64,000 nt of DNA from assembly GCF_026222555.1 (NCBI RefSeq), contig NZ_CP098511.1, forward strand, positions 1 to 64,000. The letters are read 5' to 3'. Source of the stretch: Aquimarina sp. ERC-38 (GTDB lineage Bacteria; Bacteroidota; Bacteroidia; Flavobacteriales; Flavobacteriaceae). The notes under the pieces were generated by a model. The model was not told the DNA's origin, did no database searches, and saw nothing but the letters and a program-made list of their open reading frames with translations. This document shows positions 1-9,065 of this stretch, piece by piece. A program made the translations under genes and the position numbers. Within the stretch, counting starts at the first letter, position 1. The number at the start of each line of letters is the position of its first letter.

Positions 1-22
1 GAAGAACCTAAAAAAACAACAG

Positions 23-625
23 ATGAAGAAGAATAATCTACCTGCGGATTACTGGAATAAACGATATGAAGAAGGTCGTACCGGCTGGAACATTGGATAT
101 GCTTCACCTGCTATTATTGCCTATTTTGATCAGGTTAGTGATAAAAATAGTAGCATACTGATTCCCGGTGCAGGCTTTGGGCATGAAGTTGTCGCTCTTT
201 ACCATAAAGGGTTTCGTCATGTACATTTTATGGATTATGCTTCAGAAGTAGTGGATGCATTTAAAAAAGAACATCCTGAATTTCCGGAAGATCAAATCAT
301 ACAAAAAGATTTCTTTTCGTTAGAAAAAACCTTCGATTTTATTATAGAACAAACATTCTTCTGCGCATTACTTCCTTCGCAAAGACCTGCATATGTAAAT
401 AAAATATTTCAATTGCTTCATGGCGAAGGAAAACTCATCGGACTTTTTTTTAACCGTATTTTCGAAAAGGATGGTCCACCTTTTGGAGCAACCTTAGACC
501 AATATCAGAATTTTTTTCGGTCAAAATTTAATATACGAACGCTAGCACCTTGTTATAATTCGATTCCGGAGCGACAGGGTAACGAATTGTTCTTTATCTT
601 TCAAAAGGAAAACAAACATCAGTAA
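23..625 (+). CDS. TPMT-family SAM-dependent methyltransferase
   Basis: A 200-residue soluble protein of the thiopurine S-methyltransferase (TPMT)-like class I fold. The N-terminus has the family's YWNKRYEEGRTGWNIG-type opening (residues 10-25), and residues 45-55 (ILIPGAGFGHE) are the glycine-rich SAM-binding loop. A conserved EQTFFCAL stretch follows near residue 110. Family members methylate small thiol, halide or metalloid substrates with S-adenosylmethionine; the substrate here cannot be read from the sequence. The ATG follows an A-rich leader with no Shine-Dalgarno, as usual for this phylum. Eight bases separate it from the next gene, so the two are probably co-transcribed. Family call is firm, substrate unknown. 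Confidence 0.85.
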   Translation: MKKNNLPADYWNKRYEEGRTGWNIGYASPAIIAYFDQVSDKNSSILIPGAGFGHEVVALYHKGFRHVHFMDYASEVVDAFKKEHPEFPEDQIIQKDFFSLEKTFDFIIEQTFFCALLPSQRPAYVNKIFQLLHGEGKLIGLFFNRIFEKDGPPFGATLDQYQNFFRSKFNIRTLAPCYNSIPERQGNELFFIFQKENKHQ

Positions 626-632
626 AATTGAC

Positions 633-1136
633 ATGGATACAAAAAACCATCAAACCATATTAAACCATCATCAAATTCAGCATAAAATCCGAAGAATTGC
701 CTATCAAATCTACGAAAGTAATATTAATGAGCAGGAAGTGATCCTGGCAGGTATTGCTGAAAACGGTTTTATTTTTGCCCAAAGGTTACATGAAATCCTT
801 ACTAAAATCTCTTCGATTCAATACCAGCTTTGTAAGGTGCAAATAGAAAAGTCAGCCCCCTTAGCAAATATAAAAACCTCCCTACCGCCAGATGCCTATC
901 AAAATAAATCCGTGGTGCTGGCAGATGATGTTTTAAATTCCGGGACTACTTTAATCTACGGAGTGAAACACTTTCTGGAAGTCCCTTTAAAACAGTTTAA
1001 AACTGCGGTATTGGTAAATCGTAATCATAAAAAGTATCCGGTAAAAGCAGATTTTAAAGGTATCTCCCTCTCAACTTCACTGCAAGAACATGTTGACATC
1101 CTTTTTGGAGAAGAAGATGTAGCCATTTTAAAATAA
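633..1136 (+). CDS. Phosphoribosyltransferase family protein (PyrR-like)
   Basis: A 167-residue type I phosphoribosyltransferase. The PRPP-binding signature VVLADDVLNSGTTL lies at residues 94-107 (two acidic residues, then small residue-GTT), and the flanking strands fit the PyrR/hypoxanthine PRT fold. Such proteins transfer a phosphoribosyl group from PRPP to a base, or act as pyrimidine sensors in PyrR. Which applies is not visible. The gene follows the methyltransferase after 8 bases. Its last codons overlap the end of the convergent aroK gene by 9 bases. Confidence 0.8.
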   Translation: MDTKNHQTILNHHQIQHKIRRIAYQIYESNINEQEVILAGIAENGFIFAQRLHEILTKISSIQYQLCKVQIEKSAPLANIKTSLPPDAYQNKSVVLADDVLNSGTTLIYGVKHFLEVPLKQFKTAVLVNRNHKKYPVKADFKGISLSTSLQEHVDILFGEEDVAILK

Positions 1137-1646
1137 GTCACTAATTTCGTTGACCAAGGTATCTATTTCTTTTCCATCCGTTTTAATTTTAAAATCACAT
1201 TGATTATAATAATAAGCACGTTCAAAAAGGTGTTTTGCAATAAATTCTTCCAGTTCTGTTTTAGTTTGAAGGTGTGCAATCAACGGACGGCTTGTTTTAA
1301 ACGGAAATAAGCGGTTTGCTAACTCTCCAATCGAAGCTTCCAGGTAAATACTTTTACTCTGTGTATCTGCTTTAATACTATCCATGTTCGTACCGAAGCA
1401 AGGAGTTCCCCCACCTAGTGAAATAATACTTTTTGTACTTTTTGAAAGAAGTTCTTTTAAATAGAATGCTTCTTTTTTTCTAAAATATACTTCGCTTTTC
1501 TTCTTAAAAATCTCAGGTACGGTAATCTTTTCATTTTCTTCAATAAACTGATCCAGGTCCTGAAAAGAAAAATCTAGCTTTTCAGCTAATAGGTTACCTA
1601 CTGATGTTTTTCCACTACCCATATATCCGATTAAAACAATATTCAT
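1128..1646 (-). CDS. aroK: Shikimate kinase
   Basis: A 172-residue kinase of usual family length that phosphorylates shikimate at the 3-hydroxyl using ATP, the fifth step of the chorismate pathway. Visible motifs are the Walker A GYMGSGKTSVG at residues 7-17, the shikimate-binding acidic pair in FQDLDQFIE, and the SLGGGTPCF glycine loop near residue 76. An arginine in the lid region (TSRPLI) is present. It is cytosolic. It stands alone on the minus strand, convergent with the phosphoribosyltransferase gene, and its 3' end overlaps that gene by 9 bases. Confidence 0.95.
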   Translation of the reverse strand: MNIVLIGYMGSGKTSVGNLLAEKLDFSFQDLDQFIEENEKITVPEIFKKKSEVYFRKKEAFYLKELLSKSTKSIISLGGGTPCFGTNMDSIKADTQSKSIYLEASIGELANRLFPFKTSRPLIAHLQTKTELEEFIAKHLFERAYYYNQCDFKIKTDGKEIDTLVNEISDLF

Positions 1647-1792
1647 ATAAAAGAATTAAATTTAAAAATGATAGTCATTGCAAGTACTTACTAGTTTACT
1701 GAAAACAAGACTTCTATAAATATATTTTACAAGTTGGTATTTATAGAAACAATGATCTATGTAAAACAACACAAATTTATATCAAATTCTTC

Positions 1793-1822
1793 TTGATTAA
1801 TTAATAAATGGTAGTATATTTG
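1793..1822 (+). promoter_or_regulatory. Promoter of the tRNA-Lys gene
   Basis: A TTG at 1793-1795 and a TATATTTG box at 1815-1822 are separated by 19 bases. This matches the Bacteroidota housekeeping promoter (TTTG/TTG, about 19-21 bases, TAnnTTTG). The box ends 34 bases before the tRNA, which suits a short precursor leader. Confidence 0.7.
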
Positions 1823-1856
1823 CACCCGCAAAGAAGCGGTATTGCTTCTCTTTTCT

Positions 1857-1929
1857 GACCGGGTAGCTCAGTTGGTAGAGCATCTCCCTTTTAAGGAGAG
1901 GGTCCTGGGTTCGAGCCCCAGCCCGGTCA
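1857..1929 (+). tRNA. tRNA-Lys (anticodon TTT)
   Basis: A complete 73-nt cloverleaf. The acceptor stem GACCGGG pairs with CCCGGTC and is followed by discriminator A. The D stem is GCTC/GAGC. The anticodon stem TCTCC/GGAGA encloses the loop CTTTTAA with anticodon TTT. The T stem CTGGG/CCCAG encloses TTCGAGC. CCA is not encoded. The 3' 15 bases of the tRNA are duplicated 139 bases downstream. Confidence 0.97.
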
Positions 1930-2192
1930 CTTTTTATTTCCTTTCTTTTTTAAATTTCAAGTATAACTTTTAAAAATTCGATTTCCGTTTGGGCGAGAAG
2001 TTTATCTTGATTCTTCGGTGATACTCAAGGTACTAAGCGATGAGTTGAAGGAAGCCCCAGCCCGGTCACTTTTTATTTCCTTTCTTTTTTAAATTTAACT
2101 TAAAACTCTTAAAAATTCCATTTCCGTTTGGGCGAGAAGTTTATCCTGACCCTTCGTTGATACTCAGGGTACTAAGGGACGAGTTGAAGGAA
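1915..2192. repeat. 139-bp tandem duplication starting inside the tRNA-Lys 3' end
   Basis: Two direct units of exactly 139 bp, 1915-2053 and 2054-2192, each start with GCCCCAGCCCGGTCAC (the tRNA 3' end plus one base) and end with GAGTTGAAGGAA. They differ at scattered positions, so the duplication is not very recent. The second unit carries only the 3' arm of the tRNA and cannot form a tRNA. Each unit contains an imperfect palindrome-like stretch (TGATACTCAaGGTACTAAG). Confidence 0.85.
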
Positions 2193-2241
2193 ATTGTAAA
2201 AGTATATTTTAATTTTTAATAGCTAAGTAGTAGTAACTTTG

Positions 2242-2280
2242 AAAACATCCATCCCCGGCCCTTCCTTCAAAGGAAGGGAG
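2242..2280. repeat. Dispersed repeat with a CCCTTCC...GGAAGGG palindrome
   Basis: The segment begins AAAACATCCATCCCCGGCCC and continues into a short palindrome CCTTCCTTCAAAGGAAGG. Close copies occur at 37878, 39178 and 39386 on the same strand, and a more divergent reverse-oriented copy lies at about 23333-23364. The interval 2193-2649 holds no other recognisable feature. Confidence 0.7.
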
Positions 2281-2649
2281 ATAATCACCTTACTAGAATA
2301 CGACAGGATACGCTAAATATTTAATTTCTAAATATAGATACAGAACGATGATTTAAGACCATCTACATTTTTAAGAATTCAGTTTTAAAGTACTATTGAA
2401 GTGCTTTCCAACTACATTTTACTGAATTTTGCAGATTTACCTTTTTAAAATTGTTTTTTGGAAGGTTTTTGGAAGGTTTATAAAGTAAATTTAGCTTAAA
2501 AGATTTTAATCAAACTTGAATTACTTTTATGGAAGTTTAGGATTTATAAAATGTGCTAATTAAAAAAATAATAGTGGTCAGTTTGTTTTTAAAAAACTAG
2601 CATATTATGCTAGATAATAACTTGTGATTTAAAAAGAGGAAGAAAAAAA

Positions 2650-2946
2650 TTATTTTTCTGTAGATTGTATATAATCTACAATCTGGTTTGTCATTTTTTC
2701 AGCATCTTCCTGATAATCTAAAATATTATTTTTCTGGTAATAGGCAAAAGAATAATTACGTGCAAAATCAAGCAGGTCAAAATAACCCGGATTTGATTTA
2801 TATAATTCTTTTATTTTTTGATACTCTATCTTGACATCTTTAAGATCAAAAAGGTATAAAGTATCTTCATTATAGTTATTAATGAATTTAAAAATTCCAT
2901 TACTAACCTGCCTTATTATCTTTACACCTTGGTTGAGTTTATTCAT
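2650..2946 (-). CDS. Small soluble protein of unknown function
   Basis: A 98-residue hydrophilic protein that I do not recognise. It has no signal peptide or membrane segment. Tyr, Asn, Lys and acidic residues are abundant, and alternating helical stretches (residues 36-60 and 75-95) suggest a mostly helical fold. Its ATG lies 2 bases after the stop of the upstream membrane-protein gene on the same strand, which strongly suggests an operon with that gene and the small lipoprotein before it. The product may act in the cytoplasm beside the membrane protein; this is inferred from position only. Confidence 0.6.
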   Translation of the reverse strand: MNKLNQGVKIIRQVSNGIFKFINNYNEDTLYLFDLKDVKIEYQKIKELYKSNPGYFDLLDFARNYSFAYYQKNNILDYQEDAEKMTNQIVDYIQSTEK

Positions 2947-2948
2947 TT

Positions 2949-3434
2949 CTAATTCTTTTGTCTAAAGTAGCGGTACAGAAACCAAAACATTAGGAGAAAA
3001 TTTACTGCAATAATAATAAAAATTTTTGTATTAGCCTCATTATAGTTAGAATCTCGAGCATCAAACAAAATAACTAGAACGGTATATATTGCTAATATTG
3101 CCGGAACAAGTAGAAAGAACTTATATGGTTGACCGGGTTTAGCATCTTTTGCCCAACCTGCCCAACCTATAGCTGCAAAAAGATGTAATAGTAAAAAATA
3201 AATAAAAGTCCTATAAGACGAAAAACCATGTACTTTTGTTTTTCCATCTTCATTTTTATAAGTTAAAGTTTCCTCGATTCCGAAATCTGGCAACCATTCT
3301 TTTATACCCTCACCTTTTACTGAAATAATATCATGAATGAAAGGAAGCATTGCTACTAAACTTAGTAACAATGCCATCAAAAAAGTCTTAAAAAGTATTT
3401 TTTCAGGTGTCTTCTTCTGTGACCTCATCAGCAT
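2949..3434 (-). CDS. Predicted membrane protein, about four transmembrane segments
   Basis: An integral membrane protein of about 161 residues with no recognised family. Hydrophobic segments lie at about residues 15-36, 75-92, 103-122 and 133-153. A polar loop of about 35 residues separates the first two. The C-terminal LYRYFRQKN is basic and probably cytoplasmic. The reading frame can be extended to a TTG at 3455, but the ATG at 3434 (or 3428) fits better and overlaps the upstream lipoprotein gene by about 30 bases, which suggests translational coupling. The stop lies 2 bases before the next start. Confidence 0.65.
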   Translation of the reverse strand: MLMRSQKKTPEKILFKTFLMALLLSLVAMLPFIHDIISVKGEGIKEWLPDFGIEETLTYKNEDGKTKVHGFSSYRTFIYFLLLHLFAAIGWAGWAKDAKPGQPYKFFLLVPAILAIYTVLVILFDARDSNYNEANTKIFIIIAVNFLLMFWFLYRYFRQKN

Positions 3435-3558
3435 GAATTGATTGAATATTTTCAAGTTTTTCTAATTCCTGTAATTCTTCGATATCAGAATCGTTTGTAC
3501 AAGATGCAAAAAATAAACTGGTTACTAAAATAGAAGTAAAAAATACATTAGTTTTCAT
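3403..3558 (-). CDS. Small predicted lipoprotein (51 aa)
   Basis: A short gene with a clear lipoprotein signal. The product begins MKTNVFFTSILVTSLFFASC, where FASC is a lipobox with Cys20, followed by an acidic tail of 31 residues rich in Glu and Asp (EELQELEKLEN). There is an ATG start and TGA stop, 51 residues in all. Its 3' end overlaps the start of the four-helix membrane protein on the same strand, making it the first gene of a three-gene unit. Mature product would be a very small, acidic, membrane-anchored peptide. Function unknown. Confidence 0.6.
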   Translation of the reverse strand: MKTNVFFTSILVTSLFFASCTNDSDIEELQELEKLENIQSIHADEVTEEDT

Positions 3559-3824
3559 AATAAATAATTTTAATAGTTATACATGTATAGTGCATAAACT
3601 ATTAAAAAATTGTGTTTAACACATTATCCATCAGCATTAATTACAATAACTAATAGTATTCCTATTACTTTAGTTCGAAATACTATTACTGCAGTATACA
3701 AGATTTAAGGTGTTACTTTACAAATAAAAAGAAGCTTTTATAATTGGGGAATTCTACTTTATTAGAAAGAGCTAGTATTTTTCATTCTATTCGAAAAAGT
3801 ACTAAACTATTATTTATCAAACCA

Positions 3825-5579
3825 CTACCAGTTAAATTTATAAGTAACCCCGCCTAGTACCTGAATGCCTTGTACCGGATAATGTAACCAGCGCTCGTAC
3901 ATGTTTCCTAATAAATTATTCCCTTTAGCAAATACGGACCATTGCTCGTTAATACGGTACCCAATATTTAGATTTGCATCCAGATAACTATCAATGGTAA
4001 CAAAAGGTTGTGGTTCGTTATTATTAAAATTAATGGTATTATCCACTTCAAAGCGTTCTCCTACGTAAAATAGCTGAGCCCCCGCAGACCACTGTTCATT
4101 GATTTGATAGTTAGACGAGATTGAAATTTTTATTTCGGGAAGGTTCCATGCTTTTTCTTCGTTATCAGTCTCATAACTATAAAAATCTCCGGTTACTCCA
4201 AGTTTAAATTTTCGATTGATATCAAAATTTAATTCGGCGTAAGCGGAAACTGTTTGTATATCATCGTATCGATATGAAAACGAATTTCCGTAATCAAAAC
4301 CTTCTCTATTTCTTATACTACTTCCCCTATTTTCTATATTATGGATAAAAAGAGGTTTATCTTCTTCCGTTTGAAAAGATCCTCTTACATTATAACTAAT
4401 AATATCAGAGATTTTTCCTTTGATGCCTACGTAGGCTTCCAATTGTTGATGTGTGGGTGTTAATACCAGATCAGGGGAAACAAAAGGGTTGGTTTGTACA
4501 GCGTCTCTATATGAATTTTGATACAAACCCCCTTCCAGACCTCCGTACCCGATAAATAAATCATTGATTAACCGATAAGAAGCGGTTACCTTTGGGTAGA
4601 AATACAGGTTGTTTTCTTCGCGTTGACTATCTACACTATACACCACTTCAGCTCCGATATCAAGAGATAAATCATCTTTTACAATTTGGAAGGAAGGCTG
4701 AACCCCTAAATTCAGGATTTGATAGTTATTTTCAATACCCGTTTGTAATTCCCTTTCAAAATTTCCTTTTAAAAAGTCAATGTGTACATCCGTAGTAATC
4801 CGAGTGGCTTCTAATTCAAAAGCTAAAGTAGAATTAGCTATAAAACGATTTTCACGAGAAGATAAGGCATCGCCAAAGTACCGGTAATCAAGCTTTACAT
4901 TTTTAAAAATCAAATCTTCAAATATAAATTTCCCCCCTAGTTTAGCACCAAAATAATTCTGCTGCGGATCAATCATTGATAATTCTTCATTAGATACTAC
5001 CGGGATATCAGGTAATCCGTACCAGTTGTATAACTGGTGTTCTACCCCTGCCTCAAACCCATAGGTAAAGTCTTTAGTTCTAGAAGTATAATTGGCGTCC
5101 AAAAAAGTATTATAAAATTTATCATCTAATCTCACATCATCAATCCCCCCTTGTGAAGAATTATGATGCAGGTACACCCCTATATTATCTGTCCTGCTCA
5201 CTTGGAAGTTACTATAAAATTCAGCTAATGCAGAAGTATAGTTGCCAACGCCCAAAGTAGCATAATTATCAAATAGCGGAATTTTTTTGGGAGGGTCAAT
5301 ATTTTCAGCTTTTCCTTTTGCAGGAGTAAAGGTCGAGGCTACCGGAACAGAAAAAATGCTATACGTAATTTCTTTTTTATTTTGAACGATAGAATCTTCA
5401 AGAACCGGGGTAGCTTTCACCTTAAAAGCATCACTAATAGTAGGGGTATAAGGTTTAACTACAATGACCCTTTCGGTTTGTATGGTTTCTTCTTCTTTTT
5501 CCTGTGCAATGACTGGTAGGCATACATATAAAAAAACTAAAAAAAGAAGTAGGTTACTTTTTAAAAAACAGAAAGGCAT
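3825..5579 (-). CDS. Outer-membrane beta-barrel protein, TonB-receptor-like without a plug
   Basis: A secreted outer-membrane protein of 584 residues from the chosen ATG, which directly precedes a signal peptide ending PVIAQ. An upstream in-frame ATG at 5639 would add 20 non-signal-like residues. After about 100 polar residues the protein alternates aromatic and polar residues in many strands (for example YGFEAGVEHQLYNWYG) and ends in a strand with terminal FNW, typical of a barrel. The C-terminal half resembles TonB-dependent receptor barrels, but no carboxypeptidase-like or plug domain is visible. It follows the large TPR gene by 66 bases. The pairing suggests a joint envelope complex, but this is inference. 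Confidence 0.7.
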   Translation of the reverse strand: MPFCFLKSNLLLFLVFLYVCLPVIAQEKEEETIQTERVIVVKPYTPTISDAFKVKATPVLEDSIVQNKKEITYSIFSVPVASTFTPAKGKAENIDPPKKIPLFDNYATLGVGNYTSALAEFYSNFQVSRTDNIGVYLHHNSSQGGIDDVRLDDKFYNTFLDANYTSRTKDFTYGFEAGVEHQLYNWYGLPDIPVVSNEELSMIDPQQNYFGAKLGGKFIFEDLIFKNVKLDYRYFGDALSSRENRFIANSTLAFELEATRITTDVHIDFLKGNFERELQTGIENNYQILNLGVQPSFQIVKDDLSLDIGAEVVYSVDSQREENNLYFYPKVTASYRLINDLFIGYGGLEGGLYQNSYRDAVQTNPFVSPDLVLTPTHQQLEAYVGIKGKISDIISYNVRGSFQTEEDKPLFIHNIENRGSSIRNREGFDYGNSFSYRYDDIQTVSAYAELNFDINRKFKLGVTGDFYSYETDNEEKAWNLPEIKISISSNYQINEQWSAGAQLFYVGERFEVDNTINFNNNEPQPFVTIDSYLDANLNIGYRINEQWSVFAKGNNLLGNMYERWLHYPVQGIQVLGGVTYKFNW

Positions 5580-5645
5580 GGCAATAAAACTTATATTTTT
5601 TTGGATGCTTCGAAATAAATACATAAAATAGAATTGCAAGGAAAA

Positions 5646-8600
5646 TTACCCTTTGGTTTGAATAGATGAATTAGTTTTGGCTTCTTCTGCTTTGATAGCC
5701 GTTAATTGGAACTGCGCATTATCCACCACTTGAGGAAAATCCGAGAAGTTTTTAATGACACTATCCAGAATATAAGTAGCCTGGTATGCATCGCCCAGAC
5801 TATAAAAATTTTGAGCCATTAAAATCAGTCCTTTTGCACCAAATTCCCGGTAAGCCGCATAGTCCTTAGCCAATAACTGTACAGTTTCATTAGAAGTTTT
5901 AAATTCGCCCGCTTCATTAAGAAAATAAGCTTTGTAGTATAAAGCTTCGGCAGCTAATGCCCCTTTTGCTATTTTTTCAACCTTGGTATAAGCAGTTTTT
6001 GACTTGACTTTATCTCCGGTCTGAAAAGCGGCACGAGCGATAAAAATTTGAGCATCACTTTTTATGTCATTTTCGATATTAGTATTGGCCAACACTTTTT
6101 CAGCGTAAGCTACGGTTTGGTCATAATCTAATCTCTGATAAAGAGCTTTCATTAAGTTGGATTGTGCAAAAACAATATTTTGAGGAAAATCAGCTGTTTC
6201 TTCTAGTCGTTGTAGCACCGGAATCGATGATTCGTAGTCCTTATTTTCCAGGTAAATCTGCGCCAACCTGGCTGCTGCCTGCTCTGTATAATTTGTTCGT
6301 TCTTTATCTAATACAAACTGGTAATGCCTGATCGCGTCTTGCTTTTCATCTTGCTGAAAATAGAGTTGTGCCAAATAAAAGTTACTGGCCAGTGCATGTA
6401 ATCCATTCGGAAAATCAGCTAAATACTTTTGAAAACCGGTAATTGCCGCGTTTGAATTGTTTTCTACATATTGTTTTTCTGCGGCTTCAAAAGTGGTATT
6501 GTCCAGATCAGCATCAGTAACATCCACAAAGGATAAACCTTTCACCCAACTGGCATATTCATCCGTCCGACCCGTATCTACATAAATCAGACGAGCCGTA
6601 TTTACCGCCTGGATCGCTTCTTCGGTTCCCGGAAATTCAGCAACTACCTTCTTAAATTTTGTTAATGCCCGATCCCCCTGGTCTTTATTGTAATAAACCA
6701 AACCTTGTTTTAGCATAGCTTTTGGCACATACGAACTTTTAGGGGTTTCTTTGATAATTCGGTCATAGGTAGCAATCCCATCCTGTACTTTATCTTCTGA
6801 AATATAGGTGTCACCTAAAGCAAACAAAGCATCATCTTTATAATTTGAACCAGGGTACTTTTTAATAAATACATCCAAATCACTTATTTTCTGATCATTT
6901 TTACCGACAAAACCATAGCTGATTGCTTTTTGATAATAGGCATAATCCACATTAGCGCCTCCTTTTTGGATAGCCGCATTATAAAATTTCATGGCAGGCC
7001 AATAATCACTACTGATAAAGTAACAATCCCCCAACCGTAAATACGTATCCAAAGCTTTTTCATCTTCCTCGTCCATCTTCTTTTGATAATACTCAAACTG
7101 CTGGATCGCCTTTGCATAGTCTTTTAACTTAAAAAGGGTATACCCCAGATGGTAAGCAATGGCTTCCGATTCTCTAACCTTTCCTGATACCGGAAGCTCT
7201 GTAAATTGCACCAGGTTCTCTAATGCCCTTTTGTAATCCCCCAGCAGATAATAGCTTTCCCCTTTCCAGTACTGACTTTTTGCCTGAAATTCAGGAACCA
7301 CAGGTTGCGTTAATGATTTGTCGAAATACACAATGGCTTCCTGATAATCCGTATTATTATATAATTCAATCCCTCTTAAAAAAGCAACTTTCTGATAAAT
7401 ACTCTGATCATCCTGGTTTTTGCTATTTTCCAGCAAATCCATGGCTGCTTTATAATTTTTAGTAGTGATGTACGAATTAATTAACAACTCGTTCAATTCG
7501 TCTTTTCGTTCCGTATCCGGATAAGTTTTTAGGTAATTAGATATAATCACCGGAATACTTTCATAGGGATTCCCGATCTCATAACTTAATTTTGCGTAAT
7601 TATAGGTAGCATCTTCTTTTATTTTTGCATCAAATGTCATTTCTGAAGCATTCTTAAAAGCATTTAAGGCTTCTTGTTTTTTATTGGTTTCTAAATAAGA
7701 CTCGGCGAGATGGTAGTAGGCGTTTTGTGCGGTGGCATTATCCCCACCTACGATTTTATTAAATTCAGAAATCGCTTCTTCATATTGCCCTTGCTTGTAA
7801 AAAGCATACCCTAATAAATAGTAATCCGTATTGTTCCATTTTCCTTTTCTTCCTTTGTAGGCCTTTAAATACGGGATGGCTTTATCGTACTGGCCCAGGT
7901 TAAAATAACTTTCACCAATAATCTTATTAAGTTCTGATTTTTCCTGGGGTTTTGCATTGGGTAATTGCGTCAAACCCTCTTTAATCGCACCTTCAAAATC
8001 GCCTGACTTAAAGTTCATATCACTTTGAAAATAAGACAGATTTTTGTTATAGGTATCCAGGTCTTTAACCTCGTCAAATAATTTGTCAGCTTCCTGGTAA
8101 TTGTCTCCCTCATAGGCTATAAAACCCAAATAATATTTAGCCTTTGCTCCGTATTCTTCGGATTCTTCTACCTGGGTAAGGAATTTTTGTGCTTCATTAA
8201 AACGTTGAATTTTAAAATATGCGTAGCCATTATTAAAATTAAATGTTTCTTTCTGTTTTCTACTCATGGTACTGGTGTCTACTCTTTCGTACCATTTTCT
8301 TGCAAAAGCATACTTCCCATTATCAAAATAATAATTAGCTACATCCAGGTATGCCGCGTTTCTTTTAATACTGGTCGGATATTCCTGCACAAAATTCTCC
8401 ATAAGTTCGTCAGCCCCTTTTTGGTTTAGCCAGACGGCACAATTGGCAATATAATATGTACATTCTGCTTCAATGTTTTCATCTTCTACATTATCTTTAA
8501 CGTCGTCAAAAAGGTTTTGAGCCGCCAGGAATTGCTTATTATTATAAAGATCCAACGCCTGGTTAAAATGTACCAGTTTATTTGTATAAACCGCTGACTG

Positions 8601-8663
8601 TTGTGCGTTGCTAAGTATAAAAAAGAAGAAAAATAGAAAAGATATAATACTTGTCCTAATCAT
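5646..8663 (-). CDS. Large periplasmic TPR protein
   Basis: A 1005-residue exported protein. A signal peptide (MIRTSIISFLFFFFFILSNAQ) is followed by near-continuous tetratricopeptide repeats from about residue 25 to the end. The recurring pattern is A-x-x-x-F/Y with G-x-Y-x-x-A (for example YNNKQFLAAQNLFDDV, GQYDKAIPYLKAYKG, KDYAKAIQQFEYYQKK). Repeats of this kind (also called tol-pal YbgF-like) build protein-binding superhelices, so the product is probably a periplasmic scaffold. It lies just upstream of, and on the same strand as, the outer-membrane barrel gene. No enzymatic motif is seen. It differs in length and context from the gliding-related PorW/SprE lipoproteins, so I do not call it that. 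Confidence 0.8.
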   Translation of the reverse strand: MIRTSIISFLFFFFFILSNAQQSAVYTNKLVHFNQALDLYNNKQFLAAQNLFDDVKDNVEDENIEAECTYYIANCAVWLNQKGADELMENFVQEYPTSIKRNAAYLDVANYYFDNGKYAFARKWYERVDTSTMSRKQKETFNFNNGYAYFKIQRFNEAQKFLTQVEESEEYGAKAKYYLGFIAYEGDNYQEADKLFDEVKDLDTYNKNLSYFQSDMNFKSGDFEGAIKEGLTQLPNAKPQEKSELNKIIGESYFNLGQYDKAIPYLKAYKGRKGKWNNTDYYLLGYAFYKQGQYEEAISEFNKIVGGDNATAQNAYYHLAESYLETNKKQEALNAFKNASEMTFDAKIKEDATYNYAKLSYEIGNPYESIPVIISNYLKTYPDTERKDELNELLINSYITTKNYKAAMDLLENSKNQDDQSIYQKVAFLRGIELYNNTDYQEAIVYFDKSLTQPVVPEFQAKSQYWKGESYYLLGDYKRALENLVQFTELPVSGKVRESEAIAYHLGYTLFKLKDYAKAIQQFEYYQKKMDEEDEKALDTYLRLGDCYFISSDYWPAMKFYNAAIQKGGANVDYAYYQKAISYGFVGKNDQKISDLDVFIKKYPGSNYKDDALFALGDTYISEDKVQDGIATYDRIIKETPKSSYVPKAMLKQGLVYYNKDQGDRALTKFKKVVAEFPGTEEAIQAVNTARLIYVDTGRTDEYASWVKGLSFVDVTDADLDNTTFEAAEKQYVENNSNAAITGFQKYLADFPNGLHALASNFYLAQLYFQQDEKQDAIRHYQFVLDKERTNYTEQAAARLAQIYLENKDYESSIPVLQRLEETADFPQNIVFAQSNLMKALYQRLDYDQTVAYAEKVLANTNIENDIKSDAQIFIARAAFQTGDKVKSKTAYTKVEKIAKGALAAEALYYKAYFLNEAGEFKTSNETVQLLAKDYAAYREFGAKGLILMAQNFYSLGDAYQATYILDSVIKNFSDFPQVVDNAQFQLTAIKAEEAKTNSSIQTKG

Positions 8664-9065
8664 ATAACGGGTTTACTAATGACTGAAAATTACTTACTAT
8701 AGTAACTTTTTAGCAATATAATATTTTGAATTAATTAAAGTAAATATCGTTTCCCGGGATTGGTTTTAATGTTAAAAATTAGGTAATCTTTTATACTACC
8801 ATAACGTTGAAATAGTGAGAGAAGTATATTTTAAACAAATTATTAGAAAGAAGCATTAATGTCCGGTAGAGATTCAAGATCGCTATCGCTTCTAGAACCA
8901 AGAATCAAGACTAATTATTATAATATTGAAAACCAATTTTATAAAATTATTCATGTAAAAAACAAATTATTCTTATAAAGTAGAAAAGTAACCTCTATAT
9001 ACTTTAAATAATGGAAAGGAGCTGAAAAATCTGGCTATGATTTTAGAAATAGAACTATCAGCGAA
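8664..9065. other. Intergenic region with one dispersed repeat
   Basis: No gene is supported here. It contains the repeat at 8860-8897 (tGTCCGGTAGAGATTC... through TCGCTATCGCTTCTAGAA), which recurs in variant form at 22703-22767. The rest is AT-rich and featureless by eye. Confidence 0.5.
8860..8897. repeat. Dispersed TGTCCGGTA repeat, copy 1
   Basis: TGTCCGGTA is followed by a short variable part and then TCGCTATCGCTTCTAGAA. The second copy (22703-22767) shares both blocks but holds an extra GC-rich palindrome between them. Confidence 0.5.

Noticed and set aside
2054-2069. Second tRNA-Lys gene
   Set aside because: Only the last 15 bases of the tRNA plus one flanking base are duplicated; no D or anticodon arm is present.
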